Both the position numbers and the translations under genes were made by a program. 38,109 nt of DNA from JAVXNW01 sp036645575. GTDB taxonomy: Bacteria > Bacillota > Clostridia > Christensenellales > Aristaeellaceae. Positions 8,382 to 15,263 of the stretch are shown piece after piece (positions within the stretch are counted from its first letter, which is position 1; each line of letters starts with the position of its first letter). The notes below the pieces were generated by a model. That model was not told the origin of the DNA, did not search any database, and saw only the letters and a program-made list of their open reading frames with translations. The stretch is taken from assembly GCA_036645575.1 (NCBI GenBank), contig JAVXNW010000011.1:1-38109 (forward strand), given 5' to 3'.

Positions 8382-8487
8382 ATAATCGTTGTTCCTCCTC
8401 ATGCCTAATCGGAAAGTAGGCCTTTCAATGGCCTTGGCGAGATTTTTTGCAAGGCGCGACGCCGCGTCGATCATGGGATATGGAGCC

Positions 8488-8606
8488 GTTGGCGCTTGGC
8501 GTTGGCTGTTGGCGCTTGGCGTTGGCTGTTGGCGCTTGGCGTTGGCCGTTGGCGCTTGGCGTTGGCGTTTACCGTTGGCGCTTGACGCTTGGCGTTGACC
8601 GTTGGC
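8488..8606. repeat. 20-bp minisatellite between the small conserved gene and pfkA
   Basis: Four nearly perfect copies of GTTGGCGCTTGGCGTTGGCT start at 8488, 8508, 8528 and 8548, followed by degenerate units to 8606. The array fills much of the 226-bp space between 8608 and pfkA, and would be in the untranslated part of the operon mRNA. No spacers of unique sequence are present. Confidence 0.9.
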
Positions 8607-8607
8607 C

Positions 8608-8823
8608 TCACCAGCCCGCGTCGCGCAAAATGTCGCGGGCTTCCTTGGCCTCGCTGCTCAGCGCAATCACTTCATAGCAGGTATCGCCGGACGACAGCGC
8701 CCGGGCCACCGGCCGCGCCTTCACCATAAACCCTTCGCGCGTCAGCAGTTCAACCGCCTGATCGGCGCGTTGCTGCGTATGCGCCATGTGGATGATCACC
8801 CACACCGGCTCCAGCTTTTTCAA
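8608..8823 (-). CDS. Small conserved hypothetical protein (71 aa) upstream of pfkA
   Basis: A 71-residue soluble protein starting at TTG 8823, with AAGGGGG nine bases upstream and a strong promoter at 8861-8889. The pattern (VWVIIHMAHTQQRADQAVELLTREGFMVKARPV, then YEVIALSSEAKEARDILRDAG) suggests a compact beta-alpha-beta fold like the DUF2007-type small signal-transducing proteins, which have a hydrophobic strand, a helix and a C-terminal helix of this kind. I cannot assign a function. It is the first gene of the transcript that includes pfkA, and similar small proteins sit near pfkA in other Clostridia as far as I recall. Confidence 0.7.
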   Translation of the reverse strand: MKKLEPVWVIIHMAHTQQRADQAVELLTREGFMVKARPVARALSSGDTCYEVIALSSEAKEARDILRDAGW

Positions 8824-8836
8824 GCGTGCCGCCCCC

Positions 8837-8865
8837 TTGCAATTCTATCGCTATACGCGTATTAT
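8837..8865 (+). promoter_or_regulatory. Promoter of the VanX-like dipeptidase gene
   Basis: TTGCAA (8837-8842) and TATTAT (8860-8865) with a 17-bp spacer. It gives a leader of about 43 bases to the ATG at 8915. Its -10 coincides with that of the divergent promoter. Confidence 0.55.
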
Positions 8866-8889
8866 ATACCCAGCGGGCCGGATTGTCAA
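8861..8889 (-). promoter_or_regulatory. Promoter of the pfkA operon
   Basis: Minus-strand TTGACA (8884-8889) and TATAAT (8861-8866) with a 17-bp spacer: a consensus sigma-A promoter about 30 bases upstream of the TTG start at 8823. Confidence 0.85.
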
Positions 8890-8914
8890 AATAAGCCCGC
8901 ATCGGGAGGAAGGT

Positions 8915-9658
8915 ATGTATACGATGCCTCCGGCGATCATTGAAACCGCACACATTCCCTCCGGCAGTCCTTGTGATGCGCAATTTGCGTCTATCCCGAC
9001 GCCCGTCGTCGGTTCAATCACCGTTGAAACCGGCCTCATTCGGGATTTATACCCGCTGCCGGTCGGCTTTGTGTATCTGGACGAGGCGATTCCCGGCATG
9101 TTGTGGGACGCAAAGTACGCCACAACCGATAATTTTACCGGGAAAATCGTGGATGGCTACGAGGCCAACCGCATTGCGCTCACGCGCCAAGTCGCAAACG
9201 GCCTGATCACCGCGCAGGCGCTCGCCCGCGAGGAAGGGCTCCAGCTGCTCGTGTGGGACGCGGCGCGCCCGCAACGCGCGGTCGATTGCTTCGTCCGCTG
9301 GTCGGAGGCGCCCGAGGACGACCTCACCCGGACGCGACACTACCCGAATCTCGACAAGTCTCAGCTCTTTGGCGAGTACATCGCGCGCCGCTCGGGTCAC
9401 AGCCGCGGCTGCGCGGTCGATCTCACGCTCGTAGATGAGGCGGGCGTGCCCCTTGACATGGGCGGCGACTTTGACTTGATGGACGCGCGCTCGCACCACG
9501 GCGCGCGCGACGTCGGAAAAAGGCAGGCCGCCAACCGCAAGCTGCTCCGGCGCATCATGCTGGACGCCGGCTTTGACGACTACGAAAGCGAATGGTGGCA
9601 CTACATCGTCAAAGACGAGCCCTTCCCCGACCAGTACTTCGACTTTGTGATCGGCTGA
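8915..9658 (+). CDS. D-alanyl-D-alanine dipeptidase (VanX-like, peptidase M15D)
   Basis: A 247-residue zinc dipeptidase that hydrolyses D-Ala-D-Ala. The active-site set is complete: SGHSRGCAVDLTL (His and Asp zinc ligands), EWWHY near residue 228-232 (catalytic Glu, zinc His) and the N-terminal VWDAARPQRAV with the conserved Arg. ATG 8915 has GGGAGGAAGG four to nine bases upstream. No secretion signal, so it acts in the cytoplasm. No vanH or vanA-type ligase and no VanRS pair are nearby, so a role in peptidoglycan turnover or D-Ala recycling is more likely than glycopeptide resistance. It is divergent from the pfkA operon; the amino acid transporter downstream has its own promoter. Confidence 0.9.
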   Translation: MYTMPPAIIETAHIPSGSPCDAQFASIPTPVVGSITVETGLIRDLYPLPVGFVYLDEAIPGMLWDAKYATTDNFTGKIVDGYEANRIALTRQVANGLITAQALAREEGLQLLVWDAARPQRAVDCFVRWSEAPEDDLTRTRHYPNLDKSQLFGEYIARRSGHSRGCAVDLTLVDEAGVPLDMGGDFDLMDARSHHGARDVGKRQAANRKLLRRIMLDAGFDDYESEWWHYIVKDEPFPDQYFDFVIG

Positions 9659-9695
9659 TGTTTTTCGCCTCTTTTCGATTTAACAAAAAACCCGC

Positions 9696-9724
9696 TTGAC
9701 AACGCCGCTTCCTTGTGCTATTCT
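9696..9724 (+). promoter_or_regulatory. Promoter of the amino acid ABC transporter operon
   Basis: TTGACA (9696-9701) and TATTCT (9719-9724), 17-bp spacer. Predicted transcript start near 9731, giving a 50-base leader. Confidence 0.8.
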
Positions 9725-9733
9725 GTTATCACA

Positions 9734-9745
9734 TTAGCAAGCTAA
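9734..9745. promoter_or_regulatory. Candidate operator TTAGC-AA-GCTAA
   Basis: A perfect 5-bp inverted repeat with a 2-base centre lies at about +3 to +14 of the transporter promoter, where a bound repressor would block initiation. The regulator is unknown. Confidence 0.4.
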
Positions 9746-9780
9746 AGCGAAAGCAGCAGCAATAACAGGAGGGTATATTC

Positions 9781-10584
9781 ATGAAAAAGATCTTTGCGTT
9801 GGTTCTGGTTCTGATGCTGGCGGTGGGTGCGAGCGCGTTTGCGCAGGAAGACGGTTCGGTCAATGCGATCACGGAAAAGGGCACGTTCATTCTGGGTCTT
9901 GACGACAGCTTCCCCCCGATGGGCTTCCGCAATGAGAAAAACGAGATCGTCGGCTTTGACATTGACGTGGCGCGCGAAGTGGCGAGTCGGTTGGGCGTAG
10001 AGCTGGTGGTTCAGCCGGTCGACTGGGCGGCCAAGGAGCTGGAGCTTTCAAGCGGCAACATCGACTGCATCTGGAACGGCATGTCGATCACCGATGAGCG
10101 CATTGCGAGCATGGAGATGACCTTCCCCTACCTCAACAACCAGATCATGCTGTACACGATGGCGGACAGCGGCATCGCGGCGCTTTCCGACATGGCGGGC
10201 AAGTCCATTGCGGTGCAGTCCGGCTCCTTTGCGGAAGAGGTGCTCAACAGCGCGGAGAACGCGGAGCTCAAAGCGTCGCTTAGCGAGGTGCTTGCGTATG
10301 AAGAGTACCTGACGGCGCTGATGGACCTGCAGGTGGGCGGCGTTGACGCGGTGTTGATCGACCAAGTGGTCGCGGAATTCCGCATTGCGGGCTTGGGCGA
10401 CAAGTCGATCGTGCCGGTGACCTCGCTGGCCAACGACAACTACGGCATTGGCTTTCGCAAAGGCGACGTCGCGCTGCGCGACAAGGTTGAGGAGATCCTG
10501 GTTCAGATGAAGGCGGACGGAACGCTCGCCACCATCTCGACCACCTGGTTTGGCGGCGACATCACCACCGTACCGGCCGCCTAA
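9781..10584 (+). CDS. Amino acid ABC transporter substrate-binding protein
   Basis: A 267-residue periplasmic-binding-type protein of the SBP_bac_3 (family 3, polar amino acid) group. It has a signal peptide (MKKIFALVLVLMLAV, cut near GASAFA-QED) and no lipobox Cys, so membrane retention is unclear. Mature domain: GTFILGLDDSFPPMGF, GFDIDVAREVASRLG, CIWNGMSITDERIASM, GKSIAVQSGSFAEE, NYGIGFRKGD and a C-terminal TISTTWFG typical of the family. AGGAGG lies nine bases before the ATG. First gene of the operon with the permease and ATPase. The amino acid cannot be told from sequence; glutamine, cystine or a polar amino acid is likely. Confidence 0.92.
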   Translation: MKKIFALVLVLMLAVGASAFAQEDGSVNAITEKGTFILGLDDSFPPMGFRNEKNEIVGFDIDVAREVASRLGVELVVQPVDWAAKELELSSGNIDCIWNGMSITDERIASMEMTFPYLNNQIMLYTMADSGIAALSDMAGKSIAVQSGSFAEEVLNSAENAELKASLSEVLAYEEYLTALMDLQVGGVDAVLIDQVVAEFRIAGLGDKSIVPVTSLANDNYGIGFRKGDVALRDKVEEILVQMKADGTLATISTTWFGGDITTVPAA

Positions 10585-10605
10585 TTCCCGTACACGAGAA
10601 AGGAC

Positions 10606-10644
10606 CATTCAAAGGGGCGGCCCTCCCGGCCGCTCCTTTGAATG
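10606..10644 (+). promoter_or_regulatory. Intercistronic hairpin after the binding-protein gene
   Basis: A 17-bp stem (CATTCAAAGGGGCGGCC / GGCCGCTCCTTTGAATG, one G-U) with a 5-base loop sits between the binding-protein stop and the permease start. No T tract follows, so it is more likely a 3' stability or processing structure than a full terminator, allowing more binding protein than permease. Confidence 0.75.
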
Positions 10645-10669
10645 AGTTCACAGTAAAGGATGCGCAAAC

Positions 10670-11338
10670 ATGGTCATGAAATTTTTTAACGACCCGGCGC
10701 GACTCATGCAGCTGTGCGAGGTGATGCTGGAGGGCGTCGGCGTGACGCTCAGCATCTTCTTTTTGACGCTGGTTCTCTCCATTCCGCTGGGAATGTTGAT
10801 CGCGCAGGGGCGCATGTCGAGGCATGGCCTTGTGCGCAAGCCCATCTCGTTCTACATCTACGTCATGCGCGGAACGCCGCTGATGCTGCAAATTCTGTTC
10901 GTCTATTTTCTGCTCACGATGGCGCTTCCGTTTAAGATCGACCGCTTTGGCGCGGTGATCTTTGCCTTCACCGTCAATTACGCGGCGTATTTCGCCGAGA
11001 TTTTCCGCTCCGGCATTCAGTCGATCCCGGTCGGCCAGCGCGAGGCGGGGCACGTGCTGGGCTACACCAAGGCGCAGACCTTCTTCCGCATTCTGCTGCC
11101 GCAGGTGGTCAAGCAAGTGCTGCTCCCGATGACCAACGAGATCATCACGCTGGTCAAGGACACGGCGCTCGCGTCCACGGTCGCGGTGGTGGAGCTCATG
11201 ACGATCGCGAAAAAGCAGGTCTCCTCCTCAAGCTCGATCGAGCCGTATCTGGTCGCGATCATCTTCTACCTGATCTTGAACGGCGCGACGGAACAGCTGT
11301 GCAAACTGGCCGAGCGCAAGCTCAACTACTATCAATAG
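10670..11338 (+). CDS. Amino acid ABC transporter permease
   Basis: A 222-residue membrane protein of the HisM/GlnP permease family (BPD_transp_1). Several hydrophobic segments are visible (GVTLSIFFLTLVLSIPLGML, TPLMLQILFVYFLLTMAL, VIFAFTVNYAAYFAEIF, and near the C-terminus). The family signature YVMRGTPLMLQ is present, as is the ATPase-contacting EAA-type loop (REAGHVLGYTKAQTFFRILLPQ). ATG 10670 (MVMKFF) has AAAGGA upstream; ATG 10676 is an alternative. It forms the transmembrane channel, probably as a homodimer, with the ATPase encoded 10 bp downstream. Confidence 0.92.
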   Translation: MVMKFFNDPARLMQLCEVMLEGVGVTLSIFFLTLVLSIPLGMLIAQGRMSRHGLVRKPISFYIYVMRGTPLMLQILFVYFLLTMALPFKIDRFGAVIFAFTVNYAAYFAEIFRSGIQSIPVGQREAGHVLGYTKAQTFFRILLPQVVKQVLLPMTNEIITLVKDTALASTVAVVELMTIAKKQVSSSSSIEPYLVAIIFYLILNGATEQLCKLAERKLNYYQ

Positions 11339-11348
11339 GAGGGCGCCT

Positions 11349-12104
11349 ATGCTGTCTGCAAGCGAGATTTACAAGGGGTTTGATGGGCAGGGCGTGCTCA
11401 AGGGGATCTCCATTTCCATTAAAAAGGGCGAAGTGGTGGCGCTGATCGGGCCGTCCGGCTCGGGCAAATCCACCTTTCTGCGCTGCGTCAACCAGCTGGA
11501 AAGGGTGAACGCGGGCGAAATTTCACTGGGCGGCGACAAGATGTGCTGGATGGACGCGGGCAAGCTGTGCTACGCGGACGACGAGGCGCTTCGGCGCATC
11601 ACGCTGCGCATGGGCATGGTGTTTCAGGGGTACAACTTGTTCCCGCACATGTCGGTGCTCAAGAACCTGATCGACGCGCCGATCGCGGTCAAGCGCACGC
11701 CCAAAAAGCAGGCGACGGCGCTGGCGCTGGCGCTGCTTGACAAGGTGGGGCTTCGGGAGAAGGCGGCGGCCTACCCCTGTCAACTGTCGGGCGGGCAGGC
11801 GCAGCGGGTCGCGATTGCGCGCGCGCTGTGCATGGAGCCGGAGATTCTGTGCTTTGACGAGCCGACCAGCGCGCTCGACCCGGAGCTTACGCAGGAGGTG
11901 CTCTCCGTCATGCGCGAGCTGGCCAACGAAAAGATGACCATGCTGGTGGTCACGCACGAGATGAGCTTTGCGCGCGACGTAGCCGACCGCGTGATCTTCA
12001 TGGAGGACGGCTCGATCGTCGAGGAAGGCACGCCAGACCAGCTGTTTCGTTCGAAAAACCCGCGCACGCGCCGGTTCATCGGCGACGTGGGCGCGGCTTT
12101 CTAG
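11349..12104 (+). CDS. Amino acid ABC transporter ATP-binding protein
   Basis: A 251-residue ATPase of the GlnQ/HisP family. Walker A GPSGSGKST (34-42), Q-loop MVFQGYNLFPHMSVL, signature LSGGQAQRVAIARAL, Walker B ILCFDEPTSALDPE and the H-loop VVTHEMSFA are all intact. A short extra segment (KMCWMDAGKLCYADDEALRRI) precedes the Q-loop, as in several clostridial members. AGGAGG is seven bases upstream of the ATG. Last gene of the importer operon; the next gene has its own promoter. Confidence 0.94.
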   Translation: MLSASEIYKGFDGQGVLKGISISIKKGEVVALIGPSGSGKSTFLRCVNQLERVNAGEISLGGDKMCWMDAGKLCYADDEALRRITLRMGMVFQGYNLFPHMSVLKNLIDAPIAVKRTPKKQATALALALLDKVGLREKAAAYPCQLSGGQAQRVAIARALCMEPEILCFDEPTSALDPELTQEVLSVMRELANEKMTMLVVTHEMSFARDVADRVIFMEDGSIVEEGTPDQLFRSKNPRTRRFIGDVGAAF

Positions 12105-12108
12105 AATA

Positions 12109-12137
12109 TTGCCTTTTATCCCCATTTGTGGTATAGT
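12109..12137 (+). promoter_or_regulatory. Promoter of the 74-residue protein gene
   Basis: TTGCCT (12109-12114) and TATAGT (12132-12137), 17-bp spacer, preceded by TG two bases upstream of the -10. The leader to ATG 12180 is about 36 bases. Confidence 0.7.
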
Positions 12138-12179
12138 AATTTTGTGGCTTTGCCATGAGATTGATTTAGGAGGCACATT

Positions 12180-12404
12180 ATGACCGAGAACAACCAGCCC
12201 ACCACGATGGAAGAAGCCTATAATCCCGAGGGAAAAAAGCGCGTCAACTGGGCGCAGTTCGTCGAAGGCGACGTCGTGGCTTTTTTTGACGCGCATGAGA
12301 TCGAGAAAATGACGCTGGAAGACGGAAATGACAACAAGGCCAAGCTGGCGCGCACCAAATCCGGCGGCATCAAAATCGAGTATACATCCTCTGTGGTTCT
12401 GTAA
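12180..12404 (+). CDS. Small hypothetical protein, 74 aa
   Basis: A small soluble protein (MTENNQPTTMEEAYNPEG..) that I do not recognise. The first 20 residues look disordered; the rest (VNWAQFVEGDVVAFFDAHEIEKMTLED, then KAKLARTKSGGIKIEYTSSVVL) could form a helix followed by strands. There is no Cys and no membrane segment. AGGAGG precedes the ATG by seven bases. With its own promoter and terminator it is expressed alone, which supports it as a real gene. Confidence 0.75.
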   Translation: MTENNQPTTMEEAYNPEGKKRVNWAQFVEGDVVAFFDAHEIEKMTLEDGNDNKAKLARTKSGGIKIEYTSSVVL

Positions 12405-12417
12405 CCACACAAACGCC

Positions 12418-12448
12418 GCCCCCGCCTTTCTATGGTGGGGGCCTTTTT
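12418..12448 (+). terminator. Terminator of the 74-residue protein gene
   Basis: Stem GCCCCCGCC / GGTGGGGGC (one G-U) with a 7-base loop, followed by CTTTTT. Confidence 0.85.
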
Positions 12449-12485
12449 GGGCGGTGGCGCATCTACTATTCTATACGCTTTCATG

Positions 12486-12494
12486 TGGTATAAT
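12486..12494 (+). promoter_or_regulatory. Extended -10 promoter of the GGDEF/EAL gene
   Basis: TGGTATAAT is a perfect extended -10. No good -35 lies upstream. The leader would be about 95 bases to ATG 12595. Confidence 0.55.
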
Positions 12495-12594
12495 TAACCA
12501 GAACATACTAGCGGCGCAAACTGCGTTCTCCTATAATTTCCTGATTCCCAGACCTTTTTCTCCACTCCCCTTCGACGCAAAAAGGAGCGCCTCT

Positions 12595-14700
12595 ATGCAA
12601 AAGCAAGGCCCCCGGATCTCAATCGCCCCAATGTCCTCCAACCCATACGATCAGCTGATGGACTCGCTGGCGCTGAGCACCAGCAAGCACTTGCTCGATG
12701 ATCACTTTACGCTGCTCGAGGCCAACGAGCGCTATTTTGAGTTGTTTGGCTATACCCGTGCGTCGTATGAGGCGGACTTCGACCACCTGCTGACCCGCTT
12801 TCATGACGATTATCCGGAGGATTGGCACGCGCTGGTCGATACGGTCAAGCGCTCCATCGCCTGCGGCCAGGAAAAGTGCGACTGCGTGTGTCGAATGCGG
12901 CACCGCGACGGGCGGAAGTTGTGGGTGCGGCTCGTGGATCATCTGTCGGAGGAGACGGTAGAACGCTATGGCTGCCCGTGCATCTATGCGGTCATGATGG
13001 ACATCACGGAGCACATGCAGTCGCGCGTGGATCAGATGGCCGTCTGCAATCACGTCCCCTCGCTGATCGTCAAGTACCGGGTGACCGAGCAGGGGCTTCA
13101 GTTCCTTGACGGCAACGCCAAGTTCACCGCCTTTTTTGGCGCGGGGCGCGACATTGACGCAGGCGAACTGGCGCACGGTGCCTGCACGGGTGTCACGCGG
13201 GAATGGCATGCGCTACTTCGCACCGGCGTCCGGGCGAACTGCGAGTTTTCGACGGTCAATCAGGCGGGGCAGACGGCGCGCTTTCGCATGTCGGGCGAGT
13301 GCACGGATTTCATCGGGGGCGATCCGGTCTACCTGCTGGTCTACGACGACATCACCGCGCTGGTCACGCAAAACGAGCACTTGGCGCAGGCGAACGCGGC
13401 GCTTGAGCGCATTGCCTATATCGACCCCGTGACGGGCGGGCTGAACCGCGCGAAGTTTGAGTTGACGGTCGGAAACGTGCTGCAAACCGCCGCGCCGGGC
13501 GCCTATGTGCTGGTGTGGCTCAACCTGCAAAAGTTCAAGCTGATAAACGATCAGGGCGGCAGCGCCACGGGCGACCGCGCGCTCAAGTACATTCACGACA
13601 CGATTGCCCGGCGCTTGGCGGAAGGCGAGTATCTGGCGCGGCTGGCGGCGGACAACTTCGTCTTGCTGCTCAAGGCGGGCACGAAAGCGCAGATCGCGGC
13701 GCGGCTCAACAAGTTTGCGAGCGACGTCAACCGGTTCAATCAGCAAAAGGAGGACAAGTACATCCTCACCTTTACCGCGGGCGTATACCTGATTGGCGGG
13801 GGCGAGCTGTCGGTGACAAAGCTAGAGGACAGGGCGAACGCGGCGCGCAAGAGCACGAGCCTCAAAAAAGTGGCGCGCGCGCAGCTGTGCGTGTGCGGGT
13901 TTTACAATGAGATGGTGCGCGAAAAGCTGATGCGCGAGAAGGAGATTGAGAACCGAATGCGCGATGCGCTGGCGAACCACGAGTTCGAGGTGTATCTGCA
14001 GCCGAAGCTCTCGCTCAAGGAGGATCGAATCGTGGGTGCGGAGGCGCTGGTGCGCTGGAACGACCCCCGAGTGGGGCTGATCGCGCCGGACGCGTTCATT
14101 CCGCTCTTTGAAAAAAATGGGTTCATTGTGCAGATGGATCTGTACGTATTTGAGTGCGTCTGCCGGATGATCAAGGGCTGGCTGGACGCGGGGCGCGAGG
14201 CGGTGCGGGTATCGGTCAACCTGTCGCGCGTGCATTTTTCAAACGCCAATTTTCTGGACGCGTACCTGGATTTGCGCAAAAAATACGCAGTCCCGGCGCA
14301 TTTGATCGAGCTGGAGTTCACCGAGACCATGGTGTTTGAAAACCCGACGACGTTTGTGGACGTCATCTCCCAATTGCACCGGCACGGCTTCACCTGCTCC
14401 ATCGACGACTTTGGCAGCGGCTATTCCTCGCTCAACGCGCTCAAGGACATGGACGTGGACGTGCTCAAGCTCGACAAGGCGTTCTTCACCTCGCGTGACA
14501 TGGACAATTCGCGCGAGCGCACGATGATCCGCTCGGTCATCAATCTGGCCAAGGACCTCACGATGTCCACCGTCGCCGAGGGCGTAGAGACCCAGCCCCA
14601 AGCCGACTTCCTGCGCGAAACCGACTGCGACCTGCTGCAAGGCTTCGTCTTCTCCCGCCCCGTCACCATCCCCACCTTCGAAAAACTGCTCTGGCCCTAA
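12595..14700 (+). CDS. PAS / degenerate GGDEF / EAL protein, probable c-di-GMP phosphodiesterase
   Basis: A 701-residue cytoplasmic signalling protein. ATG 12595 has AAAGGAG seven bases upstream; the frame is open further back but crosses the previous terminator. Residues about 20-255 hold two PAS-like sensor regions (the first ends DITEH, the second DDITALV). The GGDEF domain (about 270-430) starts DPVTGGLNR but its active site reads AADNF (351-355), so cyclase activity is unlikely. The EAL domain (about 455-701) is intact: EALVRW (483-488), VNLS (Asn542), ELEFTET (Glu574), IDDFGSGYSS (Asp604/605), KLDK, AEGVETQ (Glu662/665) and LQGFVFSRP. It should hydrolyse c-di-GMP, with the inert GGDEF perhaps sensing GTP. 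No membrane segment; the sensed signal is unknown. Confidence 0.93.
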   Translation: MQKQGPRISIAPMSSNPYDQLMDSLALSTSKHLLDDHFTLLEANERYFELFGYTRASYEADFDHLLTRFHDDYPEDWHALVDTVKRSIACGQEKCDCVCRMRHRDGRKLWVRLVDHLSEETVERYGCPCIYAVMMDITEHMQSRVDQMAVCNHVPSLIVKYRVTEQGLQFLDGNAKFTAFFGAGRDIDAGELAHGACTGVTREWHALLRTGVRANCEFSTVNQAGQTARFRMSGECTDFIGGDPVYLLVYDDITALVTQNEHLAQANAALERIAYIDPVTGGLNRAKFELTVGNVLQTAAPGAYVLVWLNLQKFKLINDQGGSATGDRALKYIHDTIARRLAEGEYLARLAADNFVLLLKAGTKAQIAARLNKFASDVNRFNQQKEDKYILTFTAGVYLIGGGELSVTKLEDRANAARKSTSLKKVARAQLCVCGFYNEMVREKLMREKEIENRMRDALANHEFEVYLQPKLSLKEDRIVGAEALVRWNDPRVGLIAPDAFIPLFEKNGFIVQMDLYVFECVCRMIKGWLDAGREAVRVSVNLSRVHFSNANFLDAYLDLRKKYAVPAHLIELEFTETMVFENPTTFVDVISQLHRHGFTCSIDDFGSGYSSLNALKDMDVDVLKLDKAFFTSRDMDNSRERTMIRSVINLAKDLTMSTVAEGVETQPQADFLRETDCDLLQGFVFSRPVTIPTFEKLLWP

Positions 14701-14732
14701 CCCCCCAGTTTTGTTTCCAAATAAAATACCCC

Positions 14733-14762
14733 TTGACGCAAGGGCGCGCCTTGAGGTATAAT
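14733..14762 (+). promoter_or_regulatory. Cassette A: antisense RNA promoter
   Basis: TTGACG (14733-14738) and TATAAT (14757-14762), 18-bp spacer. The same promoter recurs at 15335 and, cut by N, at 15078. Confidence 0.85.
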
Positions 14763-14768
14763 GGTGGC

Positions 14769-14866
14769 AGGAAGGTTTGCTTTCCATGGGTTTCAGCCTC
14801 GCAACCATTGTGAGACCTAGGCCGCCGTGTAGGTTGCAACTACACGGCGGTTTGCTTTACTTTTTG
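14769..14866 (+). ncRNA. Cassette A: candidate antitoxin small RNA
   Basis: A roughly 98-base RNA from the promoter at 14733 to the hairpin CCGCCGTGTAG / CTACACGGCGG (14822-14832 / 14840-14850) followed by TTTGCTTTACTTTTT. No ribosome binding site or reading frame is apparent. Its 3' end overlaps the 3' end of the toxin-like gene on the other strand (14857-14937), so the two RNAs are complementary there. Its 5' part (GGCAGGAAG, CATGG, GCCTCGC) resembles the toxin mRNA leader, and GCCTCGC could pair with the GCGAGG of the toxin ribosome binding site. Role as antitoxin is inferred from layout. Confidence 0.7.
14822..14865 (+). terminator. Cassette A: small RNA terminator
   Basis: An 11-bp perfect stem with a 7-base loop and a T-rich tail. 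The hairpin is symmetric, and the convergent toxin mRNA would read through it from the other side. Confidence 0.85.
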
Positions 14867-14937
14867 AATAGTGCCGCGACGGCGACGATCAAAAGCAATA
14901 CAGTGAGCATGAGGTATAAAATCTCAAAATCACTCAT
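14857..14937 (-). CDS. Cassette A: 26-residue holin-like toxin peptide
   Basis: A 26-codon gene, too short for most gene finders. The peptide starts MSDFEILYL, has one hydrophobic helix (LMLTVLLLIVAVAALF) and ends in two Lys, the layout of small hydrophobic type I toxins (Fst/TxpA style; it also resembles the Pfam 'putative holin-like toxin' family). GAGGTGA lies about six bases before the ATG. The leader holds GCCTCGC, which can fold onto GCGAGG at the binding site and mask it. A promoter at 15007-15036 drives it. A second intact copy lies at 15459-15539 and a third is mostly in N. It would insert in the membrane and depolarise it if over-expressed. Confidence 0.75.
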   Translation of the reverse strand: MSDFEILYLMLTVLLLIVAVAALFKK

Positions 14938-15006
14938 CTGCATCACCTCGCTTCCGTATAAACATCCGCGAGGCGCAAAACACCATGTAGTCTTCCTGCC
15001 ACCATG

Positions 15007-15036
15007 ATTATACACGGATCGATAGCCTTTCGTCAA
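15007..15036 (-). promoter_or_regulatory. Cassette A: toxin promoter
   Basis: Minus-strand TTGACG (15031-15036) and TATAAT (15007-15012), 18-bp spacer. Leader of about 60 bases. Confidence 0.85.
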
Positions 15037-15077
15037 CCGCCATTTTACAATTCGCGCCACAAAACAAAAAATACCCC

Positions 15078-15083
15078 TTGACG
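15078..15083 (+). promoter_or_regulatory. Cassette B: -35 of the small RNA promoter (rest in N)
   Basis: TTGACG in the same context (CCCC before, CAAGGGTGCGCCT after) as in cassettes A and C. The -10 falls in the N run. Confidence 0.6.
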
Positions 15084-15096
15084 CAAGGGTGCGCCT

Positions 15097-15192
15097 NNNN
15101 NNNNNNNNNNNNNNNNNNNNNNNNNNNNNNNNNNNNNNNNNNNNNNNNNNNNNNNNNNNNNNNNNNNNNNNNNNNNNNNNNNNNNNNNNNNN
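15097..15192. other. Assembly gap (96 N)
   Basis: The N run replaces the small RNA body and nearly all of the toxin gene of cassette B. Between the same flanking points cassette C has 181 bases, so the gap length is probably an estimate. Confidence 0.95.
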
Positions 15193-15198
15193 GCTCAT
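15193..15198 (-). CDS. Cassette B: toxin gene start (rest in N)
   Basis: Only ATG AGC is readable before the gap. The leader (GTGAGGTGATATGTT before the ATG), and everything upstream for about 75 bases, is identical to cassette C, so a third toxin gene is very likely. Confidence 0.5.
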
Positions 15199-15263
15199 AA
15201 CATATCACCTCACTTTCGTTGTTAGCGAGGCGCAAAATCCCATGTAGTCTTCCTGCCGTGTTT

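Noticed and set aside
8488..8606. CRISPR-like array
   Set aside because: Units abut with no unique spacers, and no cas genes are present.
8915..9658. Glycopeptide resistance locus
   Set aside because: Only the VanX-like dipeptidase is present; no VanH, ligase or VanRS.
10606..10644. Terminator ending the binding-protein transcript
   Set aside because: Stem is strong but no T tract follows, and the permease and ATPase genes have no promoter of their own.
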